Assembly: GCF_022698165.1 (NCBI RefSeq)
Contig: NZ_JALDAY010000010.1
Location: 406,064-470,063, forward strand
Length of the DNA stretch: 64,000 bases
Direction of reading: 5' to 3'
Source: Streptomyces cylindrosporus
Lineage (GTDB): Bacteria; Actinomycetota; Actinomycetes; Streptomycetales; Streptomycetaceae
Positions 41,309-50,112 of the stretch are shown here, one piece after another. Every line of letters starts with the position of its first letter. Position 1 is the first letter of the stretch. Both the position numbers and the translations under genes were made by a program. Below the pieces are notes generated by a model. That model searched no databases, had not been told where the DNA came from, and saw nothing but the letters and a program-made list of their open reading frames with translations.

Positions 41309-41376
41309 TCCCGCCCCCGATCGCCGTCGGACGTCGCCTCTGCGGCTCTTCCCGACTTCCTTGCTCCGCACACCTG

Positions 41377-41423
41377 TTGATCAGGTCATCGCGGTGATCC
41401 CGTGACAACTTGATCACGTCATC
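41377..41423 (-). promoter_or_regulatory. Direct repeats TTGATCA(G/C)GTCATC upstream of the 553-aa membrane protein gene
   Basis: Two 14-bp copies (plus 41377-41390 and 41410-41423) differ at one base and are 33 bp apart, about three helical turns. They may be operator half-sites on one DNA face. Between them are further GTGATC/GTGACA segments. Confidence 0.45.
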
Positions 41424-41447
41424 AGAGTATCCGCAGCCACTGACATT

Positions 41448-41479
41448 CGTCGGCGGACGGCCGAAGCCGCCCGCCGACG
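41448..41479 (-). terminator. Hairpin after the EF-G-like gene
   Basis: A 9-bp stem, CGTCGGCGG/CCGCCGACG, with a 14-nt loop starts 12 nt beyond the EF-G-like stop on the minus strand. Confidence 0.6.
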
Positions 41480-41490
41480 TGGAATCCCAA

Positions 41491-43689
41491 CTACGAGGCG
41501 TCGCGCGCCTCTTCACGGATCCTTTCGGCGATCTGCGTCGGCATCGGCTCGTGCCGCGCGTAACTGCGGTTGAAACGCGCGGTGCCGTGCGACAGGGAGC
41601 GCAGGTCCACGGCGTACCGCCCGATCTCGATCTCGGGCACCTCGGCCCGGATCAGGGTGCGGCCGCCGCTGGTCTGTTCCGTGCCCAGCACCCGGCCCCG
41701 CCGCCCGGACAGATCGCTCATCACGGCGCCCACGTAGTCGTCGCCGACCAGCACGGTCACCTCGGCCACCGGCTCCAGCAGGTGGATCTTGGCGTCGGCC
41801 GCCGCCTCCCGCAGTGCCAGCGCGCCCGCCGTCTGGAAGGCCGCGTCCGAGGAGTCCACGGAGTGCGCCTTGCCGTCGAGCAGGGTCACCCGCACGTCGA
41901 TGAGCGCGTAACCGGCCGCAACTCCCTTGGCGGCCTGGGCCCGTACGCCCTTCTCGACCGAGGGGATGAACTGCCGCGGCACCGCGCCGCCGACCACCTT
42001 GTCCACGAACTCGATGCCCGAGCCGCCGGGCAGCGGCTCCACCTCGATCTCGCAGATGGCGTACTGCCCGTGCCCGCCGGACTGCTTCACATGCCGCCCG
42101 CGCCCGGCCGACTTCCCGGCGAAGGTCTCCCGCAGGGACACCTTGTGCGGTACGACGTCGACCTGGACGCCGTAGCGGCTGCGCAGCCGTTCCAGCGCCA
42201 CGTCCGCGTGCGCCTCGCCCAGGCACCACAGCACCACCTGGTGGGTGTCCTGGTTCTGTTCGAGCCGCATGGTCGGGTCCTCGGCGACCAGCCGGGACAG
42301 CCCCATGGAGAGCTTGTCCTCGTCCGCCTTGCTGTGCGCCTGGATGGCGAGCGGCAGCAGCGGGTCGGGCATCTCCCACGGCTCCATCAGCAGCGGGTCG
42401 TCCTTGGCCGACAGGGTGTCCCCGGTCTCCGCGCGGACCAGCTTGGCCACGCACACCAGGTCGCCGGCGATGGCGTGCGTCACCGGGCGCTGCTGCTTGC
42501 CGAAGGGCGTGGACAGCGCGCCGACGCGTTCGTCGACGTCGTGGTCCTCGTGCCCGCGGTCGGACAGCCCGTGGCCCGAGACGTGCACCGTCTCGTCGGG
42601 GCGCAGGGTGCCCGAGAAGACGCGCACCAGCGAGACCCGGCCCACGTACGGGTCGGACGCCGTCTTCACGACCTCGGCGACCAGCGGACCGGACGTGTCG
42701 CAGGCCTTGATCTCGCGCGGCTTGCCGTCGATGGTCGTGACACCCGGCGTGGGGTGCTCGAACGGCGTCGGGAAGCCGCCCGTGATCAGCTCCAGCAGCT
42801 CGACCGTGCCGAGCCCCTGCCTGGCGCCCTCGGCCGCGGGGGCGGCGGCCAGGACCGGGAAGAAGACCCCGCGCGCCACGGCCCGCTCCAGGTCCTCCAC
42901 GAGTGTCTTGAAGTCGATCTGCTCGCCGCCGAGGTAGCGGTCCATGAGGGTCTCGTCCTCGCTCTCCGAGATGATCCCCTCGATCAGCCGGTTGCGGGCC
43001 TCCTCGATCCCCGGCAGCTGGTCCTCGCCCGGCTCGGACTCCTTGCGCTCGCCGGAGGAGTAGTCGAACAGCTTCTGCGACAGCAGCCCGGTCAGCCCCG
43101 TCACGGGCGCGTGCCCGTCGGGGCCCTGCGGGCCGTGCAGCGGCAGGTAGAGCGGGAGCACGGCGTCGGGGTCGTCCCCGCCGAAGGCCTCCGCGCAGGT
43201 CCGGGTCATCTCCTCGAAGTCGGCGCGGGCCGCCTCCAGATGCGTGATCACGATCGCCCGCGGCATGCCCACCGCGGCGCACTCCTCCCACACCATGCGG
43301 GTCGAGCCGTCCACGCCGTCGGCGGCCGAGACGACGAAAAGGGCCGCGTCCGCCGCTCGCAGACCGGCCCTCAGCTCCCCGACGAAGTCGGCGTATCCGG
43401 GGGTGTCGAGAAGGTTGACCTTGATGCCGTCCCATTCCACCGGCACCAGGGAGAGCTGCACCGAGCGGTTCTGCCGGTGCTCGATCTCGTCGTAGTCCGA
43501 GACGGTGCCGCCGTCCTCCACACGGCCCGCCCGGTTCACCGCCCCCGCCGTCAGCGCGAGAGCTTCCACCAATGTCGTCTTGCCCGATCCGGAGTGGCCG
43601 ACCAGCACCACATTCCGTACGGACGCGGGGTGGTCGGCCGCTGTAGCCCTGCCGGCGGCTCCGGGGTGTGCGCTTGCCTTGTCGCCCAT
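41491..43689 (-). CDS. EF-G-like GTPase (EF-G2/FusA2-type)
   Basis: The 732-aa protein has the EF-G domain order: G domain with P-loop GHSGSGKTTL (near residue 31) and DTPGYADF, domain II near 300-400, and domains III-V to the end. The G4 motif NKxD is replaced by THLE (in VITHLEAARADFEE), so guanine recognition must differ. Not the main translocase, since fusA normally sits with the str operon. ATG behind GGGAGG. Possible role: ribosome- or stress-related GTPase; divergent from the pgsA operon. Confidence 0.88.
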   Translation of the reverse strand: MGDKASAHPGAAGRATAADHPASVRNVVLVGHSGSGKTTLVEALALTAGAVNRAGRVEDGGTVSDYDEIEHRQNRSVQLSLVPVEWDGIKVNLLDTPGYADFVGELRAGLRAADAALFVVSAADGVDGSTRMVWEECAAVGMPRAIVITHLEAARADFEEMTRTCAEAFGGDDPDAVLPLYLPLHGPQGPDGHAPVTGLTGLLSQKLFDYSSGERKESEPGEDQLPGIEEARNRLIEGIISESEDETLMDRYLGGEQIDFKTLVEDLERAVARGVFFPVLAAAPAAEGARQGLGTVELLELITGGFPTPFEHPTPGVTTIDGKPREIKACDTSGPLVAEVVKTASDPYVGRVSLVRVFSGTLRPDETVHVSGHGLSDRGHEDHDVDERVGALSTPFGKQQRPVTHAIAGDLVCVAKLVRAETGDTLSAKDDPLLMEPWEMPDPLLPLAIQAHSKADEDKLSMGLSRLVAEDPTMRLEQNQDTHQVVLWCLGEAHADVALERLRSRYGVQVDVVPHKVSLRETFAGKSAGRGRHVKQSGGHGQYAICEIEVEPLPGGSGIEFVDKVVGGAVPRQFIPSVEKGVRAQAAKGVAAGYALIDVRVTLLDGKAHSVDSSDAAFQTAGALALREAAADAKIHLLEPVAEVTVLVGDDYVGAVMSDLSGRRGRVLGTEQTSGGRTLIRAEVPEIEIGRYAVDLRSLSHGTARFNRSYARHEPMPTQIAERIREEARDAS

Positions 43690-43963
43690 GGCCTTGCCTC
43701 CCGTGCACGGTGAGGTCTCTGTGGGCGCGGGCATGCCGGGCCGCGTGCGGTGGCGGCTCCGATGACGCCCGCGGTCCTTCGAGCTTTCCACTCCCGTCAC
43801 GGTGCGTCCATACGGGCGACGCGATCCCGCCGTTACCCGTATGCCGTGCGGTCGTGACATGGGCCCACGGGTGCCCGGACGTCGTACACACGCGCGCGTG
43901 GCTACGATGGGCCAGCCGGTGGCCAGCAGGGGCCGCGCGGCCACACCGACCGTCGGGAAGGCC
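43690..43963. other. 274-nt divergent region between EF-G-like gene and pgsA
   Basis: No gene is supported. A -10-like TACGAT (43904-43909) on the plus strand would give a roughly 48-nt leader for pgsA. An in-frame ATG at 43907 could extend pgsA by 19 residues. Confidence 0.5.
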
Positions 43964-44650
43964 ATGCTGAACAAGTACGCGCGTGCATTCTTCACGCGTG
44001 TCCTCACACCGTTCGCCGCGTTTCTCATCCGCCGGGGCGTCAGCCCCGACACGGTCACGCTCCTGGGCACCGCCGGAGTGGTCGCGGGCGCACTGGTCTT
44101 CTACCCCATGGGTGAGTTCTTCTGGGGCACGGTCGTGATCACGCTGTTCGTGTTCTCCGACCTCGTCGACGGCAACATGGCCCGCCAGCTGGGCCGCTCC
44201 AGCCGCTGGGGCGCCTTCCTGGACTCCACCCTCGACCGGGTCGCCGACGGCGCGATCTTCGGCGGCTTCGCCCTCTGGTACGCCGGTGGCGGCGACGACA
44301 TCGCACTGTGCGCGGTCTCCATCTTCTGCCTGGCCAGCGGCCAGGTGGTCTCGTACACCAAGGCCCGCGGCGAGTCGATCGGCCTTCCGGTCGCCGTCAA
44401 CGGCCTGGTCGAGCGTGCCGAGCGCCTGGTGATCTCGCTGGTCGCGGCCGGTTTCGCGGGCCTGCACAAGTTCGGCGTGCCCGGCATCCAGTACCTGCTG
44501 CCCGTCGCCCTGTGGATCGTCGCCGTGGGCAGCCTGGTCACGCTGGTCCAGCGGGTGGTCACGGTCCGCCGGGAATCGGCCGAAGCCGAGGCAGCCGCGG
44601 CCGCCCAGGAGAGCGAGAATGCCTCCCAGGGGAGGGAGGCGGCGAAGTGA
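43964..44650 (+). CDS. pgsA: CDP-alcohol phosphatidyltransferase, phosphatidylinositol phosphate synthase candidate
   Basis: The 228-aa integral membrane protein has the complete CDP-alcohol motif DLVDGNMARQLGRSSRWGAF continuing to LDSTLDRVADG (near residues 67-97), with the metal-binding Asp residues. Resemblance to mycobacterial PgsA1 and its neighbours indicate it joins CDP-diacylglycerol to inositol phosphate. ATG at MLNKYARAFF follows GGGAAG. Overlaps the acyltransferase gene (GTGA), forming a phosphatidylinositol-mannoside operon. Confidence 0.9.
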   Translation: MLNKYARAFFTRVLTPFAAFLIRRGVSPDTVTLLGTAGVVAGALVFYPMGEFFWGTVVITLFVFSDLVDGNMARQLGRSSRWGAFLDSTLDRVADGAIFGGFALWYAGGGDDIALCAVSIFCLASGQVVSYTKARGESIGLPVAVNGLVERAERLVISLVAAGFAGLHKFGVPGIQYLLPVALWIVAVGSLVTLVQRVVTVRRESAEAEAAAAAQESENASQGREAAK

Positions 44651-45555
44651 GTCTCCGCGATCAGCTCACGGACGGGCTGTACGGACTCGGCTGGAGCACG
44701 GTGAAGAAGCTCCCCGAGCCCGCCGCCGTGCGCCTCGGGCGGACCATCGCCGACCTCGCCTGGAAGCGCCGCGGCAAGGGCGTGCGGCGCCTGGAGAGCA
44801 ACTACGCGCGCGTGCTGCCCGACGCGAGCCCGGAGCGGCTGGCCGAGCTCTCGCGCGCGGGAATGCGCTCGTACCTGCGCTACTGGATGGAGTCCTTCCG
44901 GCTGCCCGCCTGGAGCGCCGAGCGCATCAGGGGCGGCTTCGACCCCAAGGACGTGCACCACCTCACCGACGGGATCGCCTCCGACAAGGGCGTCATCCTC
45001 GCCCTGCCGCACATGGCCAACTGGGACCTGGCCGGCGCCTGGGTCACCACCGCGCTCGAAACCCCCTTCACCACGGTCGCCGAGCGCCTCAAGCCCGAGA
45101 CGCTGTACGACCGTTTCGTCGCCTACCGCGAGGGCCTCGGCATGGAGGTCCTCCCGCACAGCGGTGGCACCGCCTTCGGCACCCTGGCCCGGCGGCTGCG
45201 CGACGGCGGCCTGGTCTGCCTGGTGGCCGAGCGCGACCTGTCGTCCTCGGGCGTCGAGGTGCGGTTCTTCGGCGAGGCCACCCGGATGCCGGCCGGCCCT
45301 GCCCTCCTCGCCCAGCAGACCGGCGCACTCCTGCTCCCGGTCACGCTCTGGTACGACGACTCGCCCGTCATGCAGGGACGAGTGCATCCCCCGATCGAGG
45401 TCCCCGAGACAGGCAACCGGGCCGAGAAGACGTCTGTCATGACACAGGCGCTGGCCGATGCCTTCGCCACGGGGATCGCCGACCATCCGGAGGACTGGCA
45501 CATGCTCCAGCGCTTGTGGCTCAAGGACCTCGACCCCGGTAAGGGGCCCTCGTGA
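44647..45555 (+). CDS. patA: Phosphatidylinositol mannoside acyltransferase (LpxL/HtrB fold)
   Basis: The 302-aa membrane-associated enzyme has the HxxxxD acyltransferase motif as HMANWD (near residue 122), ERDLSSSGVEVRFFGE near 196, and PAGPALLAQQTGA. In mycobacteria the equivalent enzyme acylates the mannose of PIM. The start (GTG) and end overlap pgsA and pimA, so the three steps (PI synthesis, mannosylation, acylation) are encoded as one coupled operon. Confidence 0.88.
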   Translation: MSLRDQLTDGLYGLGWSTVKKLPEPAAVRLGRTIADLAWKRRGKGVRRLESNYARVLPDASPERLAELSRAGMRSYLRYWMESFRLPAWSAERIRGGFDPKDVHHLTDGIASDKGVILALPHMANWDLAGAWVTTALETPFTTVAERLKPETLYDRFVAYREGLGMEVLPHSGGTAFGTLARRLRDGGLVCLVAERDLSSSGVEVRFFGEATRMPAGPALLAQQTGALLLPVTLWYDDSPVMQGRVHPPIEVPETGNRAEKTSVMTQALADAFATGIADHPEDWHMLQRLWLKDLDPGKGPS

Positions 45556-46724
45556 GGATCGGCATCGTCTGCCCGTATTCCTGGGACGTGCCGGGCGGCG
45601 TCCAGTTCCACATCCGCGACCTCGCCGAGTACTTCATCCGCCTGGGGCACGAGGTCTCCGTCCTCGCCCCGGCGGACGACGACACCCCGCTGCCGCCGTA
45701 CGTCGTCTCGGCGGGGCGCGCGGTCCCGGTGCCGTACAACGGCTCGGTCGCCCGCCTCAACTTCGGCTTCCTGTCGGCGGCCAGGGTGCGCCGCTGGCTG
45801 CACGACGGCCGGTTCGACGTCGTCCACATCCACGAGCCGACCTCGCCCTCGCTCGGCCTGCTGACCTGCTGGGCGGCCTCCGGCCCGATCGTCGCCACCT
45901 TCCACACCTCCAACCCCCGCTCGCGCGCGATGATCGCCGCGTACTCGATCCTCCAGGCGGCCCTGGAGAAGATCAGCGCGCGGATCGCGGTGAGCGAGTA
46001 CGCCCGCCGCACGCTCGTCGAACACCTCGGCGGCGACGCGGTGGTGATCCCGAACGGCGTGGACGTCGACTTCTTCGCCGAGGCCGAGCCCAAGCCCGAG
46101 TGGCAGGGCGACACCATCGGCTTCATCGGCCGCATCGACGAGCCCCGCAAGGGCCTGCCGGTCCTGATGAAGGCCCTCCCGCGGATCCTCGCCGAGCGCC
46201 CGCAGACGCGGCTGCTGGTGGCCGGCCGCGGCGACGAGGAGGAGGCGGTCGAGTCGCTGCCCGCCGAACTCCGTTCCCGCGTCGAGTTCCTGGGCATGGT
46301 CAGCGACGAGGACAAGGCCCGCTTCCTGCGCAGCGTCGACCTGTACGTCGCCCCCAACACCGGCGGCGAGAGCTTCGGCATCATCCTGGTCGAGGCGATG
46401 TCGGCGGGCGCCCCGGTGCTCGCCTCCGACCTGGACGCCTTCGCACAGGTCCTCGACCAGGGTGCGGCGGGCGAGCTGTTCGCCAACGAGGACCCCCAGG
46501 CGCTGGCCGCGGCGGCCGTACGGCTGCTCGGCGATCCGGAGCGGCGGGCCGAGCTGCGGGAGCGCGGGAGCGCGCACGTGCGGCGCTTCGACTGGTCGAC
46601 CGTCGGCGCGGACATCCTGTCGGTGTACGAGACGGTGACGGACGGGATGGCGGCGGTGGCCGCCGCGGACGACGACGAGCGGGGGCAGGGGCTGCGGGCG
46701 CGGTTCGGGCTGGCGCGGGACTGA
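45552..46724 (+). CDS. pimA: Phosphatidyl-myo-inositol mannosyltransferase PimA (GT4)
   Basis: The 390-aa GT-B enzyme transfers mannose from GDP-mannose to phosphatidylinositol on the cytoplasmic face. Seen: N-terminal CPYSWDVPGGVQFHIRDLAE with the Gly-rich acceptor loop, HIHEPTSPSLGLLT, IPNGVDVDFF, GFIGRIDEPRKGL and the donor-binding PNTGGESFGIILVEAMSAGAPV. Length equals PimA of related organisms. Its start overlaps the acyltransferase stop (ATG at 45552). Confidence 0.92.
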   Translation: MRIGIVCPYSWDVPGGVQFHIRDLAEYFIRLGHEVSVLAPADDDTPLPPYVVSAGRAVPVPYNGSVARLNFGFLSAARVRRWLHDGRFDVVHIHEPTSPSLGLLTCWAASGPIVATFHTSNPRSRAMIAAYSILQAALEKISARIAVSEYARRTLVEHLGGDAVVIPNGVDVDFFAEAEPKPEWQGDTIGFIGRIDEPRKGLPVLMKALPRILAERPQTRLLVAGRGDEEEAVESLPAELRSRVEFLGMVSDEDKARFLRSVDLYVAPNTGGESFGIILVEAMSAGAPVLASDLDAFAQVLDQGAAGELFANEDPQALAAAAVRLLGDPERRAELRERGSAHVRRFDWSTVGADILSVYETVTDGMAAVAAADDDERGQGLRARFGLARD

Positions 46725-46773
46725 CCCGACGCCTCGGCCGCCGGGGCATGATCCCGCCCGCTCCGGCGGCGCG

Positions 46774-46779
46774 TAATGT
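46774..46779 (+). promoter_or_regulatory. -10 box for a leaderless LemA-like mRNA
   Basis: TAATGT ends 8 nt before the GTG start at 46788. No good -35 or Shine-Dalgarno. Confidence 0.4.
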
Positions 46780-46787
46780 GTGCGCCC

Positions 46788-47330
46788 GTGACCCCAACCC
46801 TCATCTGGATCCTCGTCGTTCTGGTCGCGATCGGCCTGTATCTGAGCTGGACCGCGGGCCGTCTCGACCGCCTGCACGCCCGGATCGACGCCGCCCGCGC
46901 CGCCCTCGACGCCCAGCTGCTGCGACGCGCCTCCGTGGCCCAGGAACTGGCCACCTCCGGCGTCCTGGACCCGGCCGCGTCGATCGTCCTGTACGAGGCC
47001 GCGCACGCCGCCCGGCAGGCCGAGGAGGAGCAACGGGAGGTCGCCGAGAGCGAGTTGAGCCAGGCGCTGCGCGCGGTCTTCGGAGAGGCCCAGCAGGTGG
47101 AGGCCGTCCGGGAGGCGCCCGGGGGAGACGCGGCGGCCCACGAGCTCACCGAGGCCGTACGGCGGGTCCCGATGGCCCGGCGCTTCCACAACGACGCGGT
47201 CGGCGCGGCCCGCCGACTCCGCGAGCACCGCAAGGTCCGCTGGTTCCGGCTGGCCGGCCACGCCCCCTTCCCGATGGCCTTCGAGATGGACGACGAACCA
47301 CCGACGGCCCTGGTCGAGCGGGCGGCCTAG
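46788..47330 (+). CDS. LemA-like membrane protein
   Basis: The 180-aa protein has one N-terminal transmembrane helix (LIWILVVLVAIGLYLSW), a long helical region (RLDRLHARIDAARAALDAQLLRR) and a late segment VPMARRFHNDAVGAARRLREHR then FPMAFEMDD, resembling the LemA pattern RRFYNDAV and FP. Extracytoplasmic helical bundle inferred. The TAG stop codon lies inside the left end of the MITE-like element, so the insertion may have altered the natural C-terminus. Confidence 0.72.
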   Translation: MTPTLIWILVVLVAIGLYLSWTAGRLDRLHARIDAARAALDAQLLRRASVAQELATSGVLDPAASIVLYEAAHAARQAEEEQREVAESELSQALRAVFGEAQQVEAVREAPGGDAAAHELTEAVRRVPMARRFHNDAVGAARRLREHRKVRWFRLAGHAPFPMAFEMDDEPPTALVERAA

Positions 47331-47563
47331 GGCCTGTCCGGTGGATCGGGCCGGCTGCAAGAAACGGTGCTTCCTGGCCAAGCCGAGCGGGGTCTGGTGC
47401 GTGCAGCTGCAAGGCGGAGGAGGGAGTCGACGCGGTGGGGGCACCTCCCGGCCGAAGGCTGGGGGACGTCGGCGACCGACGACAACGCCGCTGGGGGTAC
47501 CCCCTCTGGGGGAGCGCGTGCCAGACCCCGCGACGCCGGCCTGATCCGCCGGACAGGCCCTAG
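47327..47563. mobile_element. MITE-like element with 29-bp terminal inverted repeats
   Basis: A 237-bp non-coding element whose ends (47327-47355 and 47535-47563) are inverted copies matching at 27 of 29 positions, beginning CTAGGGCCTGTCCGG. CTAG or TAG borders at both ends may be the target duplication, as in IS5-like insertions. The interior has hairpins (such as GGGGGTACCCCC near 47495) and no transposase, so it must have been moved in trans. Confidence 0.75.
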
Positions 47564-47677
47564 GGGCGGCCGCGTGAAAAGGATCCACCGGCTGCTCATT
47601 GGCCCTTGCCGTGGACTGGTCCACTCGCGTTTCCTCGGTGTTCGTAGAAATCCTCTTTCACTTCAGTGAGGTCACCC
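47564..47677 (+). promoter_or_regulatory. pdxST upstream region
   Basis: The 114 nt between the MITE-like element and pdxS contain a -10-like TAGAAA at 47644-47649 and a small hairpin, CACTTCAGTG, over the ribosome binding region. No PdxR-type gene is nearby. Confidence 0.4.
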
Positions 47678-48583
47678 GTGTCCATCATCGACAACCAGGC
47701 CCCCGAGACCGGCACCGCCCGAGTGAAGCGCGGCATGGCCGAGCAGCTCAAGGGCGGCGTGATCATGGACGTCGTCACCCCGGAGCAGGCGAAGATCGCC
47801 GAGGACGCGGGCGCCGTCGCCGTCATGGCCCTGGAGCGGGTCCCGGCCGACATCCGCAAGGACGGCGGCGTGGCCCGGATGTCCGACCCGGACATGATCG
47901 AGGGCATCATCGACGCCGTCTCGATCCCGGTCATGGCCAAGTCCCGCATCGGCCACTTCGTCGAGGCCCAGGTGCTGCAGTCCCTCGGCGTCGACTACAT
48001 CGACGAGTCCGAGGTCCTCACCCCGGCCGACGAGGTCAACCACTCCGACAAGTGGGCCTTCACAACCCCCTTCGTGTGCGGCGCCACCAACCTCGGTGAG
48101 GCCCTGCGCCGCATCGCCGAGGGCGCGGCCATGATCCGCTCCAAGGGCGAGGCCGGCACCGGCAACGTCGTCGAGGCCGTCCGCCACCTGCGCCAGATCA
48201 AGGGCGAGATCGCCAAGCTGCGGGGCTGCGACAACAACGAGATCTACGCCGCCGCCAAGGAGCTGCGCGCCCCGTTCGAGCTGGTCAAGGAGGTCGCCGA
48301 GCTCGGCAAGCTCCCGGTCGTGCTGTTCTCCGCCGGTGGCGTCGCCACCCCCGCCGACGCCGCGCTGATGCGCCAGCTCGGCGCCGAGGGCGTCTTCGTC
48401 GGCTCCGGCATCTTCAAGTCCGGCGACCCCGCCAAGCGCGCCGCCGCCATCGTCAAGGCGACCACCTTCTACGACGATCCCAAGATCATCGCGGACGCGT
48501 CCCGCAACCTCGGCGAGGCCATGGTCGGCATCAACTGCGACACCCTCCCCGAGGCCGAGCGTTACGCGAACCGAGGCTGGTGA
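47678..48583 (+). CDS. pdxS: Pyridoxal 5'-phosphate synthase, lyase subunit PdxS
   Basis: The 301-aa (beta/alpha)8 enzyme condenses ribose 5-phosphate, glyceraldehyde 3-phosphate and ammonia into PLP. Active-site lysines lie in VMAKSRIGHF (near residue 87) and RSKGEAGTGNVVEAVRH (near 155). Ammonia is supplied by PdxT, encoded next with a 1-nt overlap (TGATG). GTG start behind GAGG; the N-terminus SIIDNQAPETG is typical of actinobacteria. Confidence 0.97.
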   Translation: MSIIDNQAPETGTARVKRGMAEQLKGGVIMDVVTPEQAKIAEDAGAVAVMALERVPADIRKDGGVARMSDPDMIEGIIDAVSIPVMAKSRIGHFVEAQVLQSLGVDYIDESEVLTPADEVNHSDKWAFTTPFVCGATNLGEALRRIAEGAAMIRSKGEAGTGNVVEAVRHLRQIKGEIAKLRGCDNNEIYAAAKELRAPFELVKEVAELGKLPVVLFSAGGVATPADAALMRQLGAEGVFVGSGIFKSGDPAKRAAAIVKATTFYDDPKIIADASRNLGEAMVGINCDTLPEAERYANRGW

Positions 48584-49185
48584 TGACCGATCCCGTGGTC
48601 GGAGTGCTCGCACTCCAGGGCGACGTACGGGAGCACCTCATCGCCCTGGCCGCGGCCGACGCCGTGGCCAGGCCGGTCAGGCGCCCCGAGGAACTCGCCG
48701 AGGTGGACGCCCTCGTCATCCCCGGCGGCGAGTCCACCACCATCTCCAAGCTGGCCGTCCTGTTCGGCGTCATGGAGCCGCTACGCGCGCGCGTGCGGGC
48801 CGGAATGCCCGTGTACGGCACCTGCGCCGGCCTGATCATGCTCGCCGACAAGATCCTCGACCCGCGCTCGGGCCAGGAGACGATCGGCGGCATCGACATG
48901 ATCGTGCGCCGCAACGCCTTCGGCCGGCAGAACGAGTCCTTCGAAGCGGCGGTCGACGTCAGGGGAATCGCGGGCGATGCTGTAGAGGGCGTGTTCATCC
49001 GCGCCCCCTGGGTCGAGTCCGTCGGCGCCGAGACCGAGGTGCTCGCCGAGCACGACGGCCACATCGTCGCGGTCCGCCAGGGCAACGCGCTCGCCACGTC
49101 GTTCCACCCGGAACTGACCGGCGACCACCGTGTGCACGCCCTGTTCGTCGACATGGTGCACGCCAACCGGGCGTCCGAGTCCTAG
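48583..49185 (+). CDS. pdxT: Pyridoxal 5'-phosphate synthase, glutaminase subunit PdxT
   Basis: The 200-aa class I-type glutaminase supplies ammonia to PdxS. Seen: GVLALQGDVREH at the start, PGGESTT, the nucleophile Cys in YGTCAGLIML (near residue 84) and the His-Glu pair in SFHPELTGD (near 174). Length is normal. It shares a transcript with pdxS. Confidence 0.96.
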   Translation: MTDPVVGVLALQGDVREHLIALAAADAVARPVRRPEELAEVDALVIPGGESTTISKLAVLFGVMEPLRARVRAGMPVYGTCAGLIMLADKILDPRSGQETIGGIDMIVRRNAFGRQNESFEAAVDVRGIAGDAVEGVFIRAPWVESVGAETEVLAEHDGHIVAVRQGNALATSFHPELTGDHRVHALFVDMVHANRASES

Positions 49186-49237
49186 TAGGATCTCTGGCGT
49201 TCGTTGTTTGGATGGGTTACGCGAAGGAGACAGGCAG

Positions 49238-49990
49238 ATGTCCGGCCACTCTAAATGGGCTACGACGAAGCACAAGAAGGCCGTGATCGACGCCAAGCGC
49301 GGCAAGCTCTTCGCGAAGCTGATCAAGAACATCGAGGTCGCGGCCCGCATGGGCGGCGCCGACGTGGACGGTAACCCGACGCTCTACGACGCCATCCAGA
49401 AGGCCAAGAAGCAGTCGGTCCCGAACAAGAACATCGACTCGGCGGTCAAGCGCGGCGCCGGCCTGGAGGCCGGTGGCGCCAACTACGAGACGATCATGTA
49501 CGAGGGCTACGGCCCGAACGGTGTCGCGGTGCTCATCGAGTGCCTCACCGACAACCGTAACCGCGCCGCCTCCGACGTGCGCGTCGCGATGACCCGCAAC
49601 GGCGGCTCCATGGCCGACCCGGGCTCCGTGTCGTACCTGTTCAACCGCAAGGGCGTGGTGATCGTCCCCAAGGGCGACCTGTCCGAGGACGACGTCCTGG
49701 GCGCCGTGCTCGACGCCGGTGCCGAGGAGGTCAACGACCTGGGCGAGTCCTTCGAGGTGCTCTCCGAGGCCACCGACCTGGTCGCGGTCCGCACCGCGCT
49801 CCAGGAGTCCGGCATCGACTACGACTCGGCCGACGCCAACTTCGTCCCGACCATGCAGGTCGAGCTGGACGAGGAGGGCGCGCGCAAGATCTTCAAGCTG
49901 ATCGACGCGCTCGAGGACAGCGACGACGTGCAGAACGTCTTCGCCAACTTCGACGTCAGCGACGAGGTCATGGAGAAGGTCGACGCGTAG
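49238..49990 (+). CDS. yebC: YebC/PmpR-family (TACO1-like) regulator
   Basis: The 250-aa cytoplasmic protein begins MSGHSKWATTKHKKAVIDAK, the family hallmark, and contains YEGYGPNGVAVLIECLTDNRNR and a C-terminal VPTMQVELDEEGARK. Members have been described as DNA-binding regulators and as translation factors helping ribosomes through proline stretches. It sits between pdxST and ruvCAB, as in many bacteria. ATG behind GAAGGAGA. Confidence 0.95.
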   Translation: MSGHSKWATTKHKKAVIDAKRGKLFAKLIKNIEVAARMGGADVDGNPTLYDAIQKAKKQSVPNKNIDSAVKRGAGLEAGGANYETIMYEGYGPNGVAVLIECLTDNRNRAASDVRVAMTRNGGSMADPGSVSYLFNRKGVVIVPKGDLSEDDVLGAVLDAGAEEVNDLGESFEVLSEATDLVAVRTALQESGIDYDSADANFVPTMQVELDEEGARKIFKLIDALEDSDDVQNVFANFDVSDEVMEKVDA

Positions 49991-50013
49991 CGCCGCCACG
50001 GGCTGAGCGGTTT

Positions 50014-50052
50014 CGGCGGGCCGGTGGGACAACACGTCCCACCGGCCCGCCG
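50014..50052 (+). terminator. Terminator after yebC
   Basis: A perfect 17-bp stem from CGGCGGGCCGGTGGGAC with loop AACAC, followed by CCGTTG. Confidence 0.85.
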
Positions 50053-50112
50053 CCGTTGTCGGTGGCAGCGGCTAGCCTGGCGTGAAGTCAAAGATCACCG
50101 AGGGGAGGGGCC

